A DNA stretch of 64,000 bases from Cristatella mucedo (lineage: Eukaryota; Bryozoa; Phylactolaemata; Cristatellidae): NCBI GenBank assembly GCA_009760855.2, contig WPIO01000020.1, positions 4,907,501 to 4,971,500 of the forward strand, given 5' to 3'. Position numbers and translations under genes: made by a program. Below the pieces are notes generated by a model, which ran no database searches, was not told the origin of the DNA, and saw nothing but the letters and a program-made list of their open reading frames with translations. Positions 21,025-35,300 of this stretch are shown here, piece by piece; positions within the stretch are counted from its first letter, which is position 1; every line of letters starts with the position of its first letter.

Positions 21025-21825
21025 CGTGTGAATGAATCGTCCCGTCTTGACTTCTGTAACTCACTGCTTGCTGGCCTACCGGCATTTGCAATCAGGCGAT
21101 TACAGCTAGTGCAAAGCTCCGCAGCTACGCTTGTCTGTCGTGAGCGTCGCAGTTGCTGCATCACACCACTTCTCGCCGACCTGCACTGGCTACCAGTCAA
21201 GCAACGGATCGACTTCAAGGTTTGGTCGCTCACTTTTAGGTCACTTCATTCTTTGGCTCCAGCCTATCTCTCAGATCTACTCCCCCACCAGGCCAAGCAT
21301 CGTACCCCCGCTTTTTAGAATCAACATTTTACCAATATCTCGTATAAACCTCAAATCCTTTGGAGATCGTGCATTTAGTTCGTATTTCCCTTTGCAGCAA
21401 ATGTAAAGCGCCTAGAAAGAGATCAAGTTCTCTGAGGGCACTTTATCAAGTACATTATTATTATTATTGTTATTATTATGCTCCCAAATACTGGAACTTC
21501 CTCCCTGCTTGCATCAGAACATCCCCTGACTTGACCACATTTCAAAAGAACTTAAAACACACCTATTTAGGACAGCATTTAGCGGGTCCCTGTGATTCGT
21601 CCTCCGTGTGCTTATGCGTGCTGACTGTGCATGCTGCCACTAACCACACTTGCATGCTGACTCTGTGCATGTTACCCCTAACCATGGTATTCATGTTGTT
21701 TATCAATAATGATATTACTCACCCTTCAATCGCATTTCCCTTTGCAGCAAATGTAAAGTGCCTAGAAAGAGATTGAGTTCTCTGAGGGTGCTTTGTCAAG
21801 TGCATTATTATTATTATTATCGATT
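21025..21825 (+). mobile_element. LINE family 1, 3' end (RT C-terminus, UTR, tail), with a nested tail
   Basis: Plus strand: SRLDFCNSLLAGLPAFAIRR, RERRSCCITPLLADLHWLP, KQRIDFKV, then RINLKSFGDRAFSSY. The protein resumes after an insert at APKYWNFLPACIRTSPDL, followed by the 3' UTR (TGTGCTTATGCGTGCTGAC, GCATGCTGCCACTAACCA). The element ends at GCGCCTAGAAAG-type tail and (ATT)n at 21.74-21.82 kb. Confidence 0.85.
21377..21478 (+). mobile_element. tail-only LINE family 1 insertion inside a LINE family 1 copy
   Basis: Between the residues FSSY and APKYW of the host copy lies TTTCCCTTTGCAGCAAATG, the whole tail hairpin (AGAAAGAGATCAAGTTCTCT) and (ATT)n. Removing it restores continuity of the host translation, as judged against the 55.9-56.4 kb copy. 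It is an extreme 5' truncation. Confidence 0.75.
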
Positions 21826-22019
21826 CTTCTCCTACCAGTCCCACACTTGTTCCTCTTGTACCAGCATCTTTGGATACCGTCTGCCTGAGTACAGAGTATA
21901 TGGACTGTTTGTATTTTGGTGAAAAAGCGCTTCTAATTTAGGAGCTTGCATTTGCTCTATAGATTGCTGCTTGTACCAATCTTCCAGCCCTCTGCTTTGG
22001 CTATATGTTCGCAGCAGTG

Positions 22020-22115
22020 CATGTGTGCGTGTGTGTGTGTGAGTGCGCGCGTGTGTGTGTGTGCGCGCGTGTGTGAGCACGTGCTGTGTGTACGTGCATG
22101 TGTGTTAGTGTGCAT
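22020..22115. repeat. TG/CG-rich microsatellite
   Basis: GTGTGTG blocks interspersed with GTGCGCGC, alternating purine-pyrimidine throughout. Confidence 0.85.
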
Positions 22116-22741
22116 ATAAGCATGTTGGTAGCCTATAAAAGTCGCAATTACGATTACTACGTGGTTATGCTGTTGCTTTCTAATCGAATACTAAGCTGTC
22201 GGTGTGCAGTTGATGGCAACTTGTTCCTCTCACGCAGCAGTGTATATTTGCCCGCTTACGGTCATGTTGAAGCGTCCTCACTAGAACTTTATCCGTTGTA
22301 TGGCACGGTACTTGCCCATTCTCCTCTTCATGATCGCATCACTTCATGATACATCGTCAGTGCATACGCTCAGCGGGTCCTAGCAGACCTTACTACAGCC
22401 TCATAGGCGAGACCCTCCAACAGTTACTGAGGAGCAAGGGCTCATAATCATGCATTTAGGTTATTTTTCTAACGGTTTGCCATGTTGAACTTGCTGCCTT
22501 GGATTACACGGCGGTATGTAGTTTCGTGACTAATCGACAGAGGCAGCCTTCCTGATGTTGCATATTAGCTAGTCCGTACCGAAGATAGTAGCATCTGTTG
22601 CTTTTTCTCAGTTGTTCTTTCATGTTGCTATTTGCTAATTACGAAGTCTTGCTGTTCCCGCTAGGTGCTGCTGCACCACTCAGCAGTTTTGCACTTGCTC
22701 TTTTGTAGTTCATGCTGTATAGCAATCATAGGTATATTCCG

Positions 22742-22905
22742 CCTGGTGTGGCTCAGGAGTTAAGGTGTTCACCTTTAATGGCCGAAGTAAAGGTGCTTGC
22801 ATTTGATGATTTAGGTTGTGGGGGTCAGCCCTGTGGCATATGAGAACGCCTGGATGTAGATTAAGTTCTCTTAAAGCACTATGCAGATAATTTGTATTAT
22901 TGTTA
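22742..22905 (+). mobile_element. SINE1, diverged copy
   Basis: GGTGTGGCTCAGGAGTTAAG (box A), GGTTGTGGGGGTCAGCCC (box B), GTGGCATATGAGAACGCC, then AGATTAAGTTCTCTTAAAGC and TTGTTATTATG. Long-form SINE1 with the AATGGCCGAAGTAAAGGTGC duplication of the head. It lies about 140 bp upstream of the first TIPRL exon found. Confidence 0.7.
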
Positions 22906-23045
22906 TTATGTTATTCCAACATTGGCAGTATTTTTGGAACCTCGCTGGTCTTGGAGATTGCGTTGCTTTCTTGTACCCTCATCATTCAACGCTCACGCTG
23001 TTCGCCATCCCTTACAAGCTGTCCTTGTGTTTTAATGCCACTTAG

Positions 23046-23322
23046 GTTTGAAGGTCAGCTGAAACTTCCAAAGGTTCCCGACATGGTATTTGCTGAGAAT
23101 CAGCTTCGACTTGTTATTCCGGCTTGTGGTGGATGTGGACTGGTCTTTAATGCAGTTGATTCACTGAAGTTAGTGGACCCCGAGCACGATTTGGTAAAAG
23201 TGGCTGCCACTGAAATATGGCGGGAGGCGAGGTATGTCACACTGCACAGCTGCTGTGGTTTTCTACTGCCTAGCCACCAAAACTGATGCTTCTGCCACTG
23301 CTGCTAGAAGTGTTTGCATGAG

Positions 23323-23378
<56 letters not shown>

Positions 23379-26300
23379 TGTGTGTGTGTGCCTCTGTCTC
23401 TGTGTGTAGTACGTGCATCCAGATGTGATCTTATATTAGCCTAGTGAACGATGTGACCATCGGTGCATGCTTGGCTTTTATCGATCAGGTCGTAATGAAG
23501 CTGCATATCTGTGTTGACGTGTGGGATCAGCACTTCAAGTAATTGAAACGGTCATTAATAAAAACAAATTAATGCACTGTGACCCGTGCAGCCAATTAGC
23601 CTCCTTTGTTAAAGAGGTTTATAGGTTTCAAGAACATAATGAGGCTTATTTGCATGCAGTCGGGCACTCGAATACCCTTCTACTAACATATATTTTGGTG
23701 ACCTTGAGGGGCATAGACAGTCCCATGCTTCAGAACCACACATTGTCAACGTTGTATTGATACCCAGTGCTTGCAAGGAGTACATTTCTTTGGGGCCAGA
23801 CATAAGTCGTTTACATAGTTAGTGATTCAATTATTAGGGCTCTTGGGTCTTCAGTGTTTGAGCTATTTCTGTGCTTTAGAATCCTAAGCCAGCCAGCTTG
23901 TGTTGTTTGTATGTCGAAACTTTGAGGTCAGTTGCTGCAGTCGCTATAGCATTGCCTCATTTTTTGCTAACCCACAATATTGCATTGTGGTCTTGCAATT
24001 CATTAATACGTGCCGATACTGTAGAAGACCCAGGACTTATGCACTTCGATTTCAATATCTGCTTGTCAGTTGAGGACCAAGGAGTTATTTGCAAGGCCCT
24101 TTTCTATGATGTAAAGTGCCTAGAAAGAGATTAAGTTCTCTGAGGGCGCTTTATCAAGTGCAATATATTATTATTATTATTATGCAATCATAAACTGCGC
24201 TGACTCGGTCAGCTTGCAGCATGTTCAGAGTTTCCTTTTAGTTGTTATCTCACCCCAGATACAACAGATGCTGTACTGATTGTACAGCTGTGGTTGGTGT
24301 TTCTTGACAGGCAAAACAGCTTTTCATTACCAGGAAGCGATCAAAAGCAAGAGTCTGGTTCCAGGAGCTGGGTCATTATCCAGTGGGCCACTAGGATGGC
24401 ACATCTAGGGATGGATAGCTGCAGCTATAAGTATGGATTGAGCTTCAGCCAGCTTACTCTGTTATTGCTCGTCGGGAAGTGGCAGTGAGAGCGACTGCTT
24501 GGTAGACTGCTTAGCGGAACGTTTCCGTATGAGAATATTCGTGATCTGCACAGCTATTTCTGTGCTACTTACTTCCTTGACTATCCTCCTGACGTGGCTG
24601 TCTTTCTCACTTTTTCTCACTAGAAAAGATGACATCTATGGGGTACCGTGTGTGCACCGACAGCCCCTGGGCTTTGATTGGGCTATAGAAAGCTGCCCAG
24701 TATTTTATCTTTGTCATAATGCGTAGTTGCTCAAGGATTGCTTACATTCGACATGATAGTGGGAGGCATGCCTGCAGATCCAATGTGCAGCACGTGAGCA
24801 ATGCAACAATGATGGTAGTGTGCATATCTCTATGGAAAGTCTACGAGTGCAGCTGTTTTCATCGAAATAGTGTTTCTGGCATCGAAATAATGTATATGAC
24901 TTCTTGGTTTGAGACTTTTAACAAAACCCTCTGGCAGCCCTGGTTTTGCCTAGGGTTAAGGTGCTTGCCTTTGACGACCGAGATCATAGGCTCGAGCCCA
25001 GTGGCATATATGAAGCACCTGGATAGAGTTAAAGTTATCTTATATTTAAGTTATAAGGCACTACGAATGAATTAAATAGGTGTGTGTGTCTGTGTGTGAG
25101 TGTGCGCGTGCGTGCGTGAGCGGTGCATGTTTAAGGCACCCCTAATACCAGCCGGTGCCGATTGGTGCCAACGAAATCGATGTTGTGTTCTGGCAAGCCC
25201 TGCTTTTAAGCTATCCAACCCAATTTTCGATAGAATAATATTGGATGACCATGTAAAGTTAGTCCTGTTTCAGTAAGCCTTTCTGCATACAGAAGAGCTT
25301 GCAACTGTGCCTAGATATATGCTCTAAGGCAGTTATCGACAACCTCTTATTTATAATGAGAAGTGAGCATTCGACCGTGAACCATAATACCAAAGCACAA
25401 TTAGTAAATATGTCCAATTAAGGCTTGTCATTAGGTGAGATTAAATCTACCACTATCGATTCGGCTTATTAGCAGTTAAAAAAGCATTGCCAAAATCAGG
25501 GACTACTTAGGTAAGAGTACAACAGCCAAACTGTTTCACGCTTTAATAATAATAATACACTTGATATAGAATCATCAGAGAACTCAGTCTCTTTCTAGAC
25601 CGTTCACATTTGCTGCAAAGGAAGCACGTTTTGTGTCATCATTATTGCAATTCTCATCATTCAAGACTATGGGCCTATGCCCTTAATTTTCTGAAATTGT
25701 CCAAAACTCAGCAGCTCGTCTGGTCTACTGTCAGTGTTACCAGCCACATCACCCCAATTCTGTATTACCTTCACTGGCTCCTTATCAAGCATCGAATCGA
25801 TTTTAGAATACTCAGTCTGGCATTTAGGTCGCTCTTCCCTCGCTGGTGCCAACTTGCCTCTCCGGCTGCCTTGATCCTGCAGTGAGAGCTCTCGCACCAC
25901 CCACTCGTCAGTGTATCTCCATCTGTAACTCCACAAAGTCATAAAGACTATCTGGGTGTTACGCAGGAGAGTTTTGTATAGCGCACTCACAGCCTGAGCG
26001 GCTTTTGGTACACATTCAGTAGCCAACAGACTTCGTCTCATGCAACAAAGATAAAGTGGAAAGTTTAGCATAGTCAGGAGAGCAGTTGAGGTAGTGAGTG
26101 GCGTGGAGGTAGCAGCTCAGGACCTCTGAAAAGGATGAGCCATAGTCGGCAGCAGAAGAGTAGTTGTCGTTGCATAAGAATTGTGGAAGCGAGTTCCACA
26201 GTCTAGGACCTGCAGAGCTAAACCTCCTGTTGCCAACGGTCTTTAAGCTGAGGAATGGAACGGCTAATTTGTTGTCCACACAGGACCTGAGGGCGCAAAC

Positions 26301-29300
26301 AGGCTGAAACTGGTGCAGCAGTTCAGCTAGGTACGAAGGAGCCAAGCCGTGGCAGGCCTTGTAGGTCAGTGTAAGAACTTTGCTCTCTATCCCTTGCTCA
26401 ACCGACATCCATCCTAGCTCTTTTAGCAAAGGTGACACGTGCTCAAACCTCCAGTACTTGAAAACTAGCTTTGCAGCCATATTCATAGTCAGCTGCAGTG
26501 GCCTAGCGGCTTTCTTTGGTAGCCTAGCCAATTGGGAATTACAATAATCAAGCCGAGACAGAACCAAGGAGCTAGTTAATTTTTTTGCAAGCCACTGGAA
26601 GACAGTTCCTAATCTTGGATAGGGATTGGACGTGCTGGCTAGCTTTAGAAGCAGTCTTCTGAATGAAGCTTTTAAAATTGAGGCCGCTGTCGAAAACGAC
26701 ACCTAAATTTCGACCACGTGGTGATGGTCGCACAGCAGCATCACCTATTAGAAGAGCAAAGCCTTTTAATCCAGCCATACGCTTATGGTGCCCTATGAGC
26801 AGCAGTTCGGTTGTATCGTCATTTACTTTGAAGAAGTATTCCGAGATCCAGGATCGAATGTCGGCAAGGCAAGCATTCAGTTTCTCAGTTGCTGCAGCAA
26901 ATTCCGAGGGTTTGAATGACAAATACAGCTGAGTCGTCAGCATAAAAGTGATATCCTATTTCATAGGCCTTAATCACTTTTTCCAAAGGTCTATTATAAA
27001 TGGAGAACGGCAAGGGACCGAGTACAGACCCTTTATATAATAATATAATATCATTCATTTATATAGCGCCCCAAGAGAACTTAATCTCTATTCAGGCGCT
27101 TCACATATGCCTCGGGGCTCGAGCCCACGACCTCAGTCAGACCTTGGTCGGGGCGAGCACCTTAACCGCTAGACCAAACCAGCTCGGTGCCCTTGAGGGA
27201 CTCCACAGGTGACCGGCTCGTGTATGAGACCTGACCCCCACACGACACGGATTGGACACGATCAGACAAGTACGATTGTAACCACGCTAGTGCTTCGTCC
27301 ACCAGACCGATCGTTGTTCTCAATCGTTCAAGTAGAATATCGTGATCAATGGTGTCGAAGGCAGCTGACAGATCTAGCAGAGCTAGGGTGGTGACATTCC
27401 CGTCAACGTTGCCACATAGAATTTCATTGTTAACACGGAGGAGAGCAGTTTCAGTGGAGTGCTGCCTCTTGAACCCTGATTGAAATGTTTCTGACATTTC
27501 ATGCTTTTGTGTCATGTCATCTTGCTGTCCCTCTCACTGAGATAAATTTAAATATTTTGGTGATCGAGCCGTCAGCTTTCTCGTATGTATCAAAAGTCTG
27601 GAATCGCTTCCCAGAACTGTCGCAAAATTCAGTCACCTTGAATTCTTTAAGTCTCAAGATGCATCCGTCTGCTCAGCTTTTCCTTTGCTCCTGTGAACTC
27701 GTCTTTCTTTGTCCCAGCGCTTTCTGTGAGTACCTGTAAATGATTCAGTGCATGCTACCAGCCACTTGTCCTACTTACCGGAGGCTATGAGTCTCTTCAT
27801 ATTTGCCCAAATCACGCTGGCCCAAGTATGATACTTAGTTGCATTTGAATGTTTGAAGCTCTGCTTGCCACCATTCCTTGGGCTCTGATTCTCTTGCAGT
27901 GAGGTATGAATCGTCTGGATAGAGACTTGAGTTATCTTACGGCTTCATGCAAACCACCCATTATTATTACTATTATTCCTATAGCTGTTCTGCCTGCGTT
28001 TCGTTAAGGTACTCTAATCGAAAGGAATATCATCGCTGTGTTGCAAACTACTGGTTTCTGATTACTAGGGCAATCGTCCTTCATCCAACATCAGTATTGA
28101 AAGTCTGTGAATCCGTTGCTATAGTGAACTGGCCTGCTCCTGGGAGGCCCACCCCGAAAGTTTGACCCTGCTGAGCAGAACTAAAATTGTTTGCACAAGC
28201 TGCTGTTACCGGCTGATAAGAGGATGCTAGATTATCTCTTTACTTCCCACCTACCCTGTCAGACTCCTTGATTGTGAGGTTTGACAAAAAGACCGTGTCT
28301 TGTTATTGCTTGCCATCCAGTTGCTATTATTGGCTAGTGTCGTCGACATCGGATGTTAAGGTAATCTTCTCTGTGGTAGAAAGTTTTAGACCTTATTTTG
28401 TCACCTGCTCTTATAGGGCAATTGTGTAGGAACTCGGCAGCTGTCATTCTTGTCCGCAGCAGCAGGGTAGCTGCGACTGTACTCCGAGCAATCGATCTCT
28501 TTGTGTTGTCAGGCAAGATTGTGAGCATATCAATGACGTAATAAAGCCGTTTGACTGGACGTTCACCACTGACTACATGGGCTCCATTCTTCAGGGCAGC
28601 TGCAGCTCGGCCATCTCCTCCTTGCAGGTATGCACTTGCTGCTGCTGCTGCTGTATGTATGTACGTTCGTTCTCTTAAGTCACGCTCTTTAAGCATGTCG
28701 TGTCTTAGACAGCTGCTACCAGCTACTCAAATATAGTCTGTAATGGTGGTGTTGCAAAGCTGCATGTCTCAAGGTTTGGACTGTGCTTTATGCCACGTTG
28801 CATGACTAGAATTGCAGTCTAATCAAGCACAAGAGCCATGCTGGTTTGGTCCAGTGATTGAAGGTTCTCACCCCTACTGAGGTCAGGGTGAATGTATTTG
28901 ATGGTCGATGTCGTGGCTCTAACCCGTGGCATATCAGGGGAATTTTGGGAGTTATCCCCCATGCCTATAGGGATTATGTCCCTCAAAACACATTTATTGA
29001 TATTTCTCAAATACTAATTGACCGGCAGGCATGCAAATTTTCATAAACAACAAGGGCAACATTATCTATCTTTAGATGTAACCATGGAGGTCAATTTTTT
29101 GCTTCTGTATACCCGTTCGGTTTTATTCAAACAGATTCATTACAATGCATTGTAGATATATCTTTAATCTCTCTAAAAGATTCGGAGCACTTTTGTTTAG
29201 CCTGGGTTTCTTCTAAAAAGTAAATAAAAAACGTGACGTTAAAAAATCACATTAATCAGCAAAGTGTCGATCATGTGACTTTAAAGGACATTGGTGCAAT

Positions 29301-32300
29301 ACTCACTCCACATGCAACCAAACTTGAGAAATCTACCGGTAAAACAAGTCGCCCAGAGCATATATTCCAAATTTTAATTCGATGTGGCCATAGATGGCCA
29401 AGCTGTAGCATCTCAAAGGTGCAAAGCCTACCTGCTCAGGAAGCACAGACAAAGTTGCTAGCTGATAGCTCAACCAGCTGGCAGCACATACCTTGATGTC
29501 AAAACCCCATAGCCGTCATACATTGTTGCCAATACTGCCTATATATCTTTATATCTTCCTGCTGGATCATACATTTCACACAATCATACATTTCAAGTTT
29601 ATCTGATCACAATTATCAGAGATATGGCATAAGCATGATAGCAAAGGTAGGCGCAATAGCTCTCATACCACAAATGTAAAGCGCCTAGAAAGAGATTGAG
29701 TTCTCTGAGGGCACTTTATCAAGTGCATTATTATTATTATTATTACCACCGGCAGTCAAACTGTAGGGGTTTAGCATCACTGGCTGGCCTTTCACTCATG
29801 CCTTCACCCAATTAGTGGTAAGTTCCCGGCCCCAGAGACGTTATGCACTCCTGCCCCGTCAGGCTAGGGCAGAGCAACATGGTGGCAATGCTACACCCAC
29901 AAAACCATCCGGCGCGTCTGACCCGCGTTCGCTAATACAAATCTCAAGCTATAAACGGCATTAATGAGAACTCAAAATCACCTCAAGTTCCCTTAAATAG
30001 AATCGAATCAACATTTTCAGACCATTCCAAGTGAACGAGGCGCTAGCTCCGTACAAGTCACCACGCTGACCGGACTACGTTGCCTCGTGGATTATTGCCG
30101 CTACAGGAACCAGATCAACAATCCCATTATTCAGTAGGTGCAGCGGTAATGAACTCCTTAGTTACGATGGCCCCGGCAGCAGTAAATTCTCAATATATTA
30201 TCCCTAATGATTGTCTACTTGCCAAATAATAATCACTTCCGGTTTCTGAGCTAATGTAAACATACCAATGTAAATATGTTTCAGCCAAGTAAAGGAGTGG
30301 GCCTTGAAATGCCATTTGCAGCCGGTTGCTGTGGACGGGAAGCATAGGCAGGACTAGGCCCCTGCCCATAGGGTTTATACTTTTATGATCTTGTTATACT
30401 ACCAGTTGGACGTTCGATCTCGAGGGGGCGTGTCTATTTTTTATTCAACGTATTTTTGGTAGTTTGAAGTATGTTCTGTGGGTCCGTTTAAGGCTGAGTA
30501 CTTTATATTTACAAAATTCACCACAAACGCTCGGTTTGGGAGGTCGGGTTTTTCAACAGCAAAGCTGTTGAGCTCGACGTACTACTTCTGGTTTAAGTAC
30601 GTCTTAGAAAATAATTTTTTTTACCATGCTCCGTTCATCTGTCAACCACCACAATTTGGGATATCATTTATAACTGGTTTGTCTTTGGACAGGCAAATTC
30701 CAAAAAAACTGAAAATTGTTGACCATTTTGCTCGAATGCCCCGTTAAAAAGAAGCTACAAACGCATCTATCTATCATTAGTGGGTCCATGTGATTCATTG
30801 TTTGTGTGCTTATGCATGCTGACATTATGCATGCTGCTACTAACCATCTTTGCATGCTGACCTGGTGCATGTCACCTCTAACCATGTTATGCTTGCTGTC
30901 ATTGAGCATGCTGCCACTAAGTATTTGACCGTGCTTCCTTTGTAGCATATGTAAAGTGCCTAGAAAGAGATTAAGTTCTCCGAGGGTGCAATACAAGTGT
31001 ATGACTATTGTTATTATTAATATTATAAATGTGAAGTGCCCGAATTGAAATTACATTCTCTTTGGTCGCTGTACAAATGAATTATATTTTAATTACGTAG
31101 GTGTTTGAAAATTATATTACGTGAAAGTCGTGAAGAGGGCAGCATGCATATGCTTTCAGCCTTAGTTTTGCCTGATCACGTACATGCCGCTATGGTTAGA
31201 CCTTCTGCAAATCGCCTTGCAACCTGCTGGTAATTCCCGTGGGAGCAATACAATGATCTGCCGCAGAGCAAATGGGCATACGAAGCACATCTCTGTCCAG
31301 ACTTTATTTGTGGCAATCGATTGTCTATATCTAATCCGATCCAGAGTCGCTGTGTCCCCCAGATCTACTTAGGCCAGTCCAGAGCATGACACTTTTAATC
31401 ACATGTTAGCTGCTGGTTGGGCATAGCTGAATTTCAATTGGATACTTGCCATTGGAGGTGGGCTGAACTTTGGAACACTTTTGACTGGCGATGTCATCCG
31501 TTGCTATGGCTGCCCACTCCTTGGGATCGTGGGTGACGGTTTCTTCTGCTTGTCGTGCCGGGCTGTCGTTTCTAGGTAATACCCACCACAGAAAGAATCA
31601 ACGTCGAGTTGTTGAAGCAGCACGAGCCGATCCTATTTTTTGACGACGTGCTTCTTTTTGAAGACGAACTGGCCGACAATGGGAGCTCGCGCTTGAATGT
31701 GAAGATAGTAAGTATGCGATATGGTCAGCTTATTGGACATCTCATTGAGCCCGAGATCCACCGGCCTCGACCATCTCTCCTTGCTCTTGGGTGGTCTCTC
31801 TCTCTCTCTCTCTTCTCTCTTCTCTCCCTTCCCTCCCTCCCACCCTCCCGCATGTGATGGTTCTTTGATTATGGTATGGTGCCTGTGATTAGTGTTTCCT
31901 TTGCAGCAAATGTAAAGCGCCTAGAAAGAGATCGAGTTATCTGAGGGTTCTTTATCAAGTGTATTATTATTGTTATTATTAGCTATGGTGGAAGCAGTGC
32001 GGGCCGACTGTCGGTCAGCAATGCGCTGAGCAAGCCAAGTGAATTTTATTTGGGTATCGTGCTTCTGGGGACGAGTCAGAACAAGTGTCAATGTGGAGCC
32101 AACGTAATATCCTGCCACTGAAAGTGAATCAGTATGAGTCTGTATATGAGCATGTTTAATTAGCATGCTGCCCAATAGATTTGAAGAAAGAGAAGGAGGG
32201 GAGAGAACTGTTACGGCATGCCAGTGCCTTCCTCGGTGGGCATGTCAAGAGATTTTCAAGGGGCTTAGAGTTTCGACTTTCCCTCACGACCTGGGGGAGT

Positions 32301-35300
32301 CTGATGAGCTGTGCCTTTTCTGAGGGTCTGCCTCACCAGGAAGTACACTAATAAGCCCATAAGACATTTGTATAGTACCCTAAGAATGTTTAATATCTTG
32401 CTAGGCTCTTTGCTCATTCTGAAAAGGAAGCCTGTATATTGATTACTAAGAACATGCACAATGTCGGCACGCATAAGTGCACAAAGGACAATGCACACAG
32501 ACCGAGCAAAGATTGGGAAGAAGTGTACGAGATTTCACCTCTTTTTTAATGCCGTCAAGTCAGGGAATGTCAGCACGTCAGTGTGATTGAATATAGGCTT
32601 TAAGAGTATCTGAAGTAAAGGCACAATCTCCAAAAAAATAGAAGTTGATTACCGAATCAGCTAAACGACTTGAGTCAAATGAGCAGGTGGTGCGATGCCT
32701 AGCCTGATTGGCAAAGAGTTATGATTCGTAGCCCAGAGCAAGAGAATGGAGGGACATAAAAGTGAGTCACAAATTCTAGAAGTCGAGGCGATGCTTTGTG
32801 GGGTTCTAGTGCAGATCGGTGTGAAGTGGTCTAGTATGGCAGTTTCGTGTTACGATTAGCTATCTGTTAGCCACTTTCTTGTTTTATTTCTTGGAATAGC
32901 TCACAGCTGTGATTAGCCGCAGAAGCAAAGCCCATGCAGTAATGAATTGACGTACTTTAATGATGATTGTAGTTTTGCAAGCTTTGGATCTTCAATTAAC
33001 CCGGACGTTTTTTTGCTAAGAAAATTATTTCTGGGGGTATTTATTTATTAGTTCTTATAGTCAAACCCTACAAATCTGAGAAATAGAATGCAGTCCTGGT
33101 GTGTTGGCCCGAAAAACACGAAGCTGGAAGCTTGTTTTGAGCATCTGGATATGCTTGATCAGGTCGTTTAAAAATGTTGATGTTGGTAATTTGGCTCCGT
33201 GCTTCAATCTCGTCTTGATGTGGACTTTTATAGTTATATGTCAAAAGCTCTTTTGGTAGCTGTCTCTAGTCATATGCCTAATTCGGTGAGTTTTTTAATT
33301 GGTTTTAGTTGATTTAGGGGTGCTTTAACCCTATGTTCAGCTACAAAAAGCCAGGGAGCATCTAATGATAAATGCTGTCCAGCTTCTTCCAATTCGTGGT
33401 TTGGCTTGTCAATTTGACTACTGAAGATACAGTTTGATTATTGAAGGGTCTTAGGTCTGCTGCAATGTGGTTGAGCTTCACGACACGTGTCAAGATCTCG
33501 AGTTTCGGCAGCTAGCAAATCTTTATTGCCAGCTACAAGTCTGTAGAGGCTGCTAAAAACTCTCTTGCTTCAATATAAGTGAGGCTGTTAAAAAGGCGGT
33601 TTTTAGTTTTCGCTTACAACTAAGAGCTTTATTATTGCCTTGGAAAGCTCTTTTAAGTACAAAGTATCCATAAACAGTCAGTAGGTGTCTCATGGCTGAG
33701 GAATAGGTTTTTATTAGCACCGTTCTCTTATTTTAGAGTCCAAATTAAGTACTGAAGCCGTGTATATCTTGATGTAGTACCAACCGTTACCATTGTATTC
33801 ATACACTTTCTGAAAGAAAGCCAAAAGTGTTTAACAAGTTTCGGAATTTTCTCTGGCAATTTAAAATCTTTACTTTCACCAAGAGTATTTCCATCCTATC
33901 TGCATCAAAAAATGGGTTTAGCCATCAGATTAAGTAAGTATCGATTAGTTTAGTTTATAAGAATTGACAGACTATCTTTGCCTATTCCAATAATAGCCCA
34001 ATACATCAGTAGGTGGAATCCAAGATCTTAAGTCTTTACAATTCACACCCATCAGCTCACTTCATTTCATGTCAACATCTCACAAGTAACTAAACAGCAG
34101 TAGTCAAGCTTAGTTCTTTTTATGCCACATCCCTCTGGGCAGGACTTTAATCCTGATGGAAAATGCACATCAGCAGCTTAAGGACTCTGCAAAGTTGAAT
34201 AATTTGTTTGTGATGCAGTTAGCAGCAGGTGACCCTTATTCTTGACACATTCTTCTGAGCAAAAGGCTACTAGTGTTATAATAATAGTACTAAGTTTAAT
34301 TACACTATTCTAGCTGTCCGAAGTGGGGCAAATGATTTTAATTGGCCGTAGTTCAGTTAAAGCTTCAAATCTCAGCCAGATAATCGCACCAGAACCTTAA
34401 TCCTGAGATAAGGTGCTCACACTTCACGAATCAGGTCACTTGTTTGAGTCCTGCAATCGGCAATACTTTATTGTCGCAAATGGGGTTGGGTAATGAGTAA
34501 CCGCACTTAGATTATTTATAAATGAGGCTTGTCAATCTTCCTAGCTTGACTTTTAGTAGTCGCTCTTGGCTTCGGGCAGTATCCACTGCCGAAGCCTTAG
34601 ATGTATCATATCAGTTACATATCGGGATCTCTTTTTTCTGCCAAACTTGTGTGCATATATGCTATTCATTTCACTACTGACGAAGTCTAACCGATTCTAA
34701 GGTTCCTCATTAAAGTCCTGACGAGTGATCCTGGCCAAATGACAGCTGACAGGTGCCAAAACTGAACGCTGACTTAATATAGGATATGATAATTGTTTGC
34801 TGTAAATAGATTGTTGAACTGTGATGTCTTCAGTGGTTTTTTCACCTCCATATATAAAGGGCACATGTACGTATGTGCTTCAAGTTTACTCAAGGCATTA
34901 TGTTGCTCTCAGCATCGGCAGGTAAGGATTTTCGAAAGCTTGTAAGATCAACCATTTATTTGAGTAGCTCTAGTGATAGGATACATGGACTGTTGGCTAA
35001 CTTTTTTCCCAAATTAGCTTGGTTTTATTTTAAACTGCTGAATGATTGTTTCGTCAAATTAGCCATACCATGGTTAGAACCGATAACGCTCTGTACATGC
35101 TGTTTTTTCTTTCTGCGGTTACACTGTCGCGTTCCGTGTATGCCTCACGGTCTCTCTAGTGACTTGTGAGATGGAGCATTTTTTTCGGACTGCCAATGTG
35201 ATGCATGTCATGTATGATAGCATGTGGCTGCTGTCGGTTGTCAAGTTCTCTTTGACACGCCATGGTGTAGTTGAGCGCTCGCAGCTTGTGGCACACTGGC

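Noticed and set aside
23321-23428. Cysteine/valine-rich frame after a TIPRL exon
   Set aside because: Readthrough of a TG microsatellite beyond a clear GTATGT donor.
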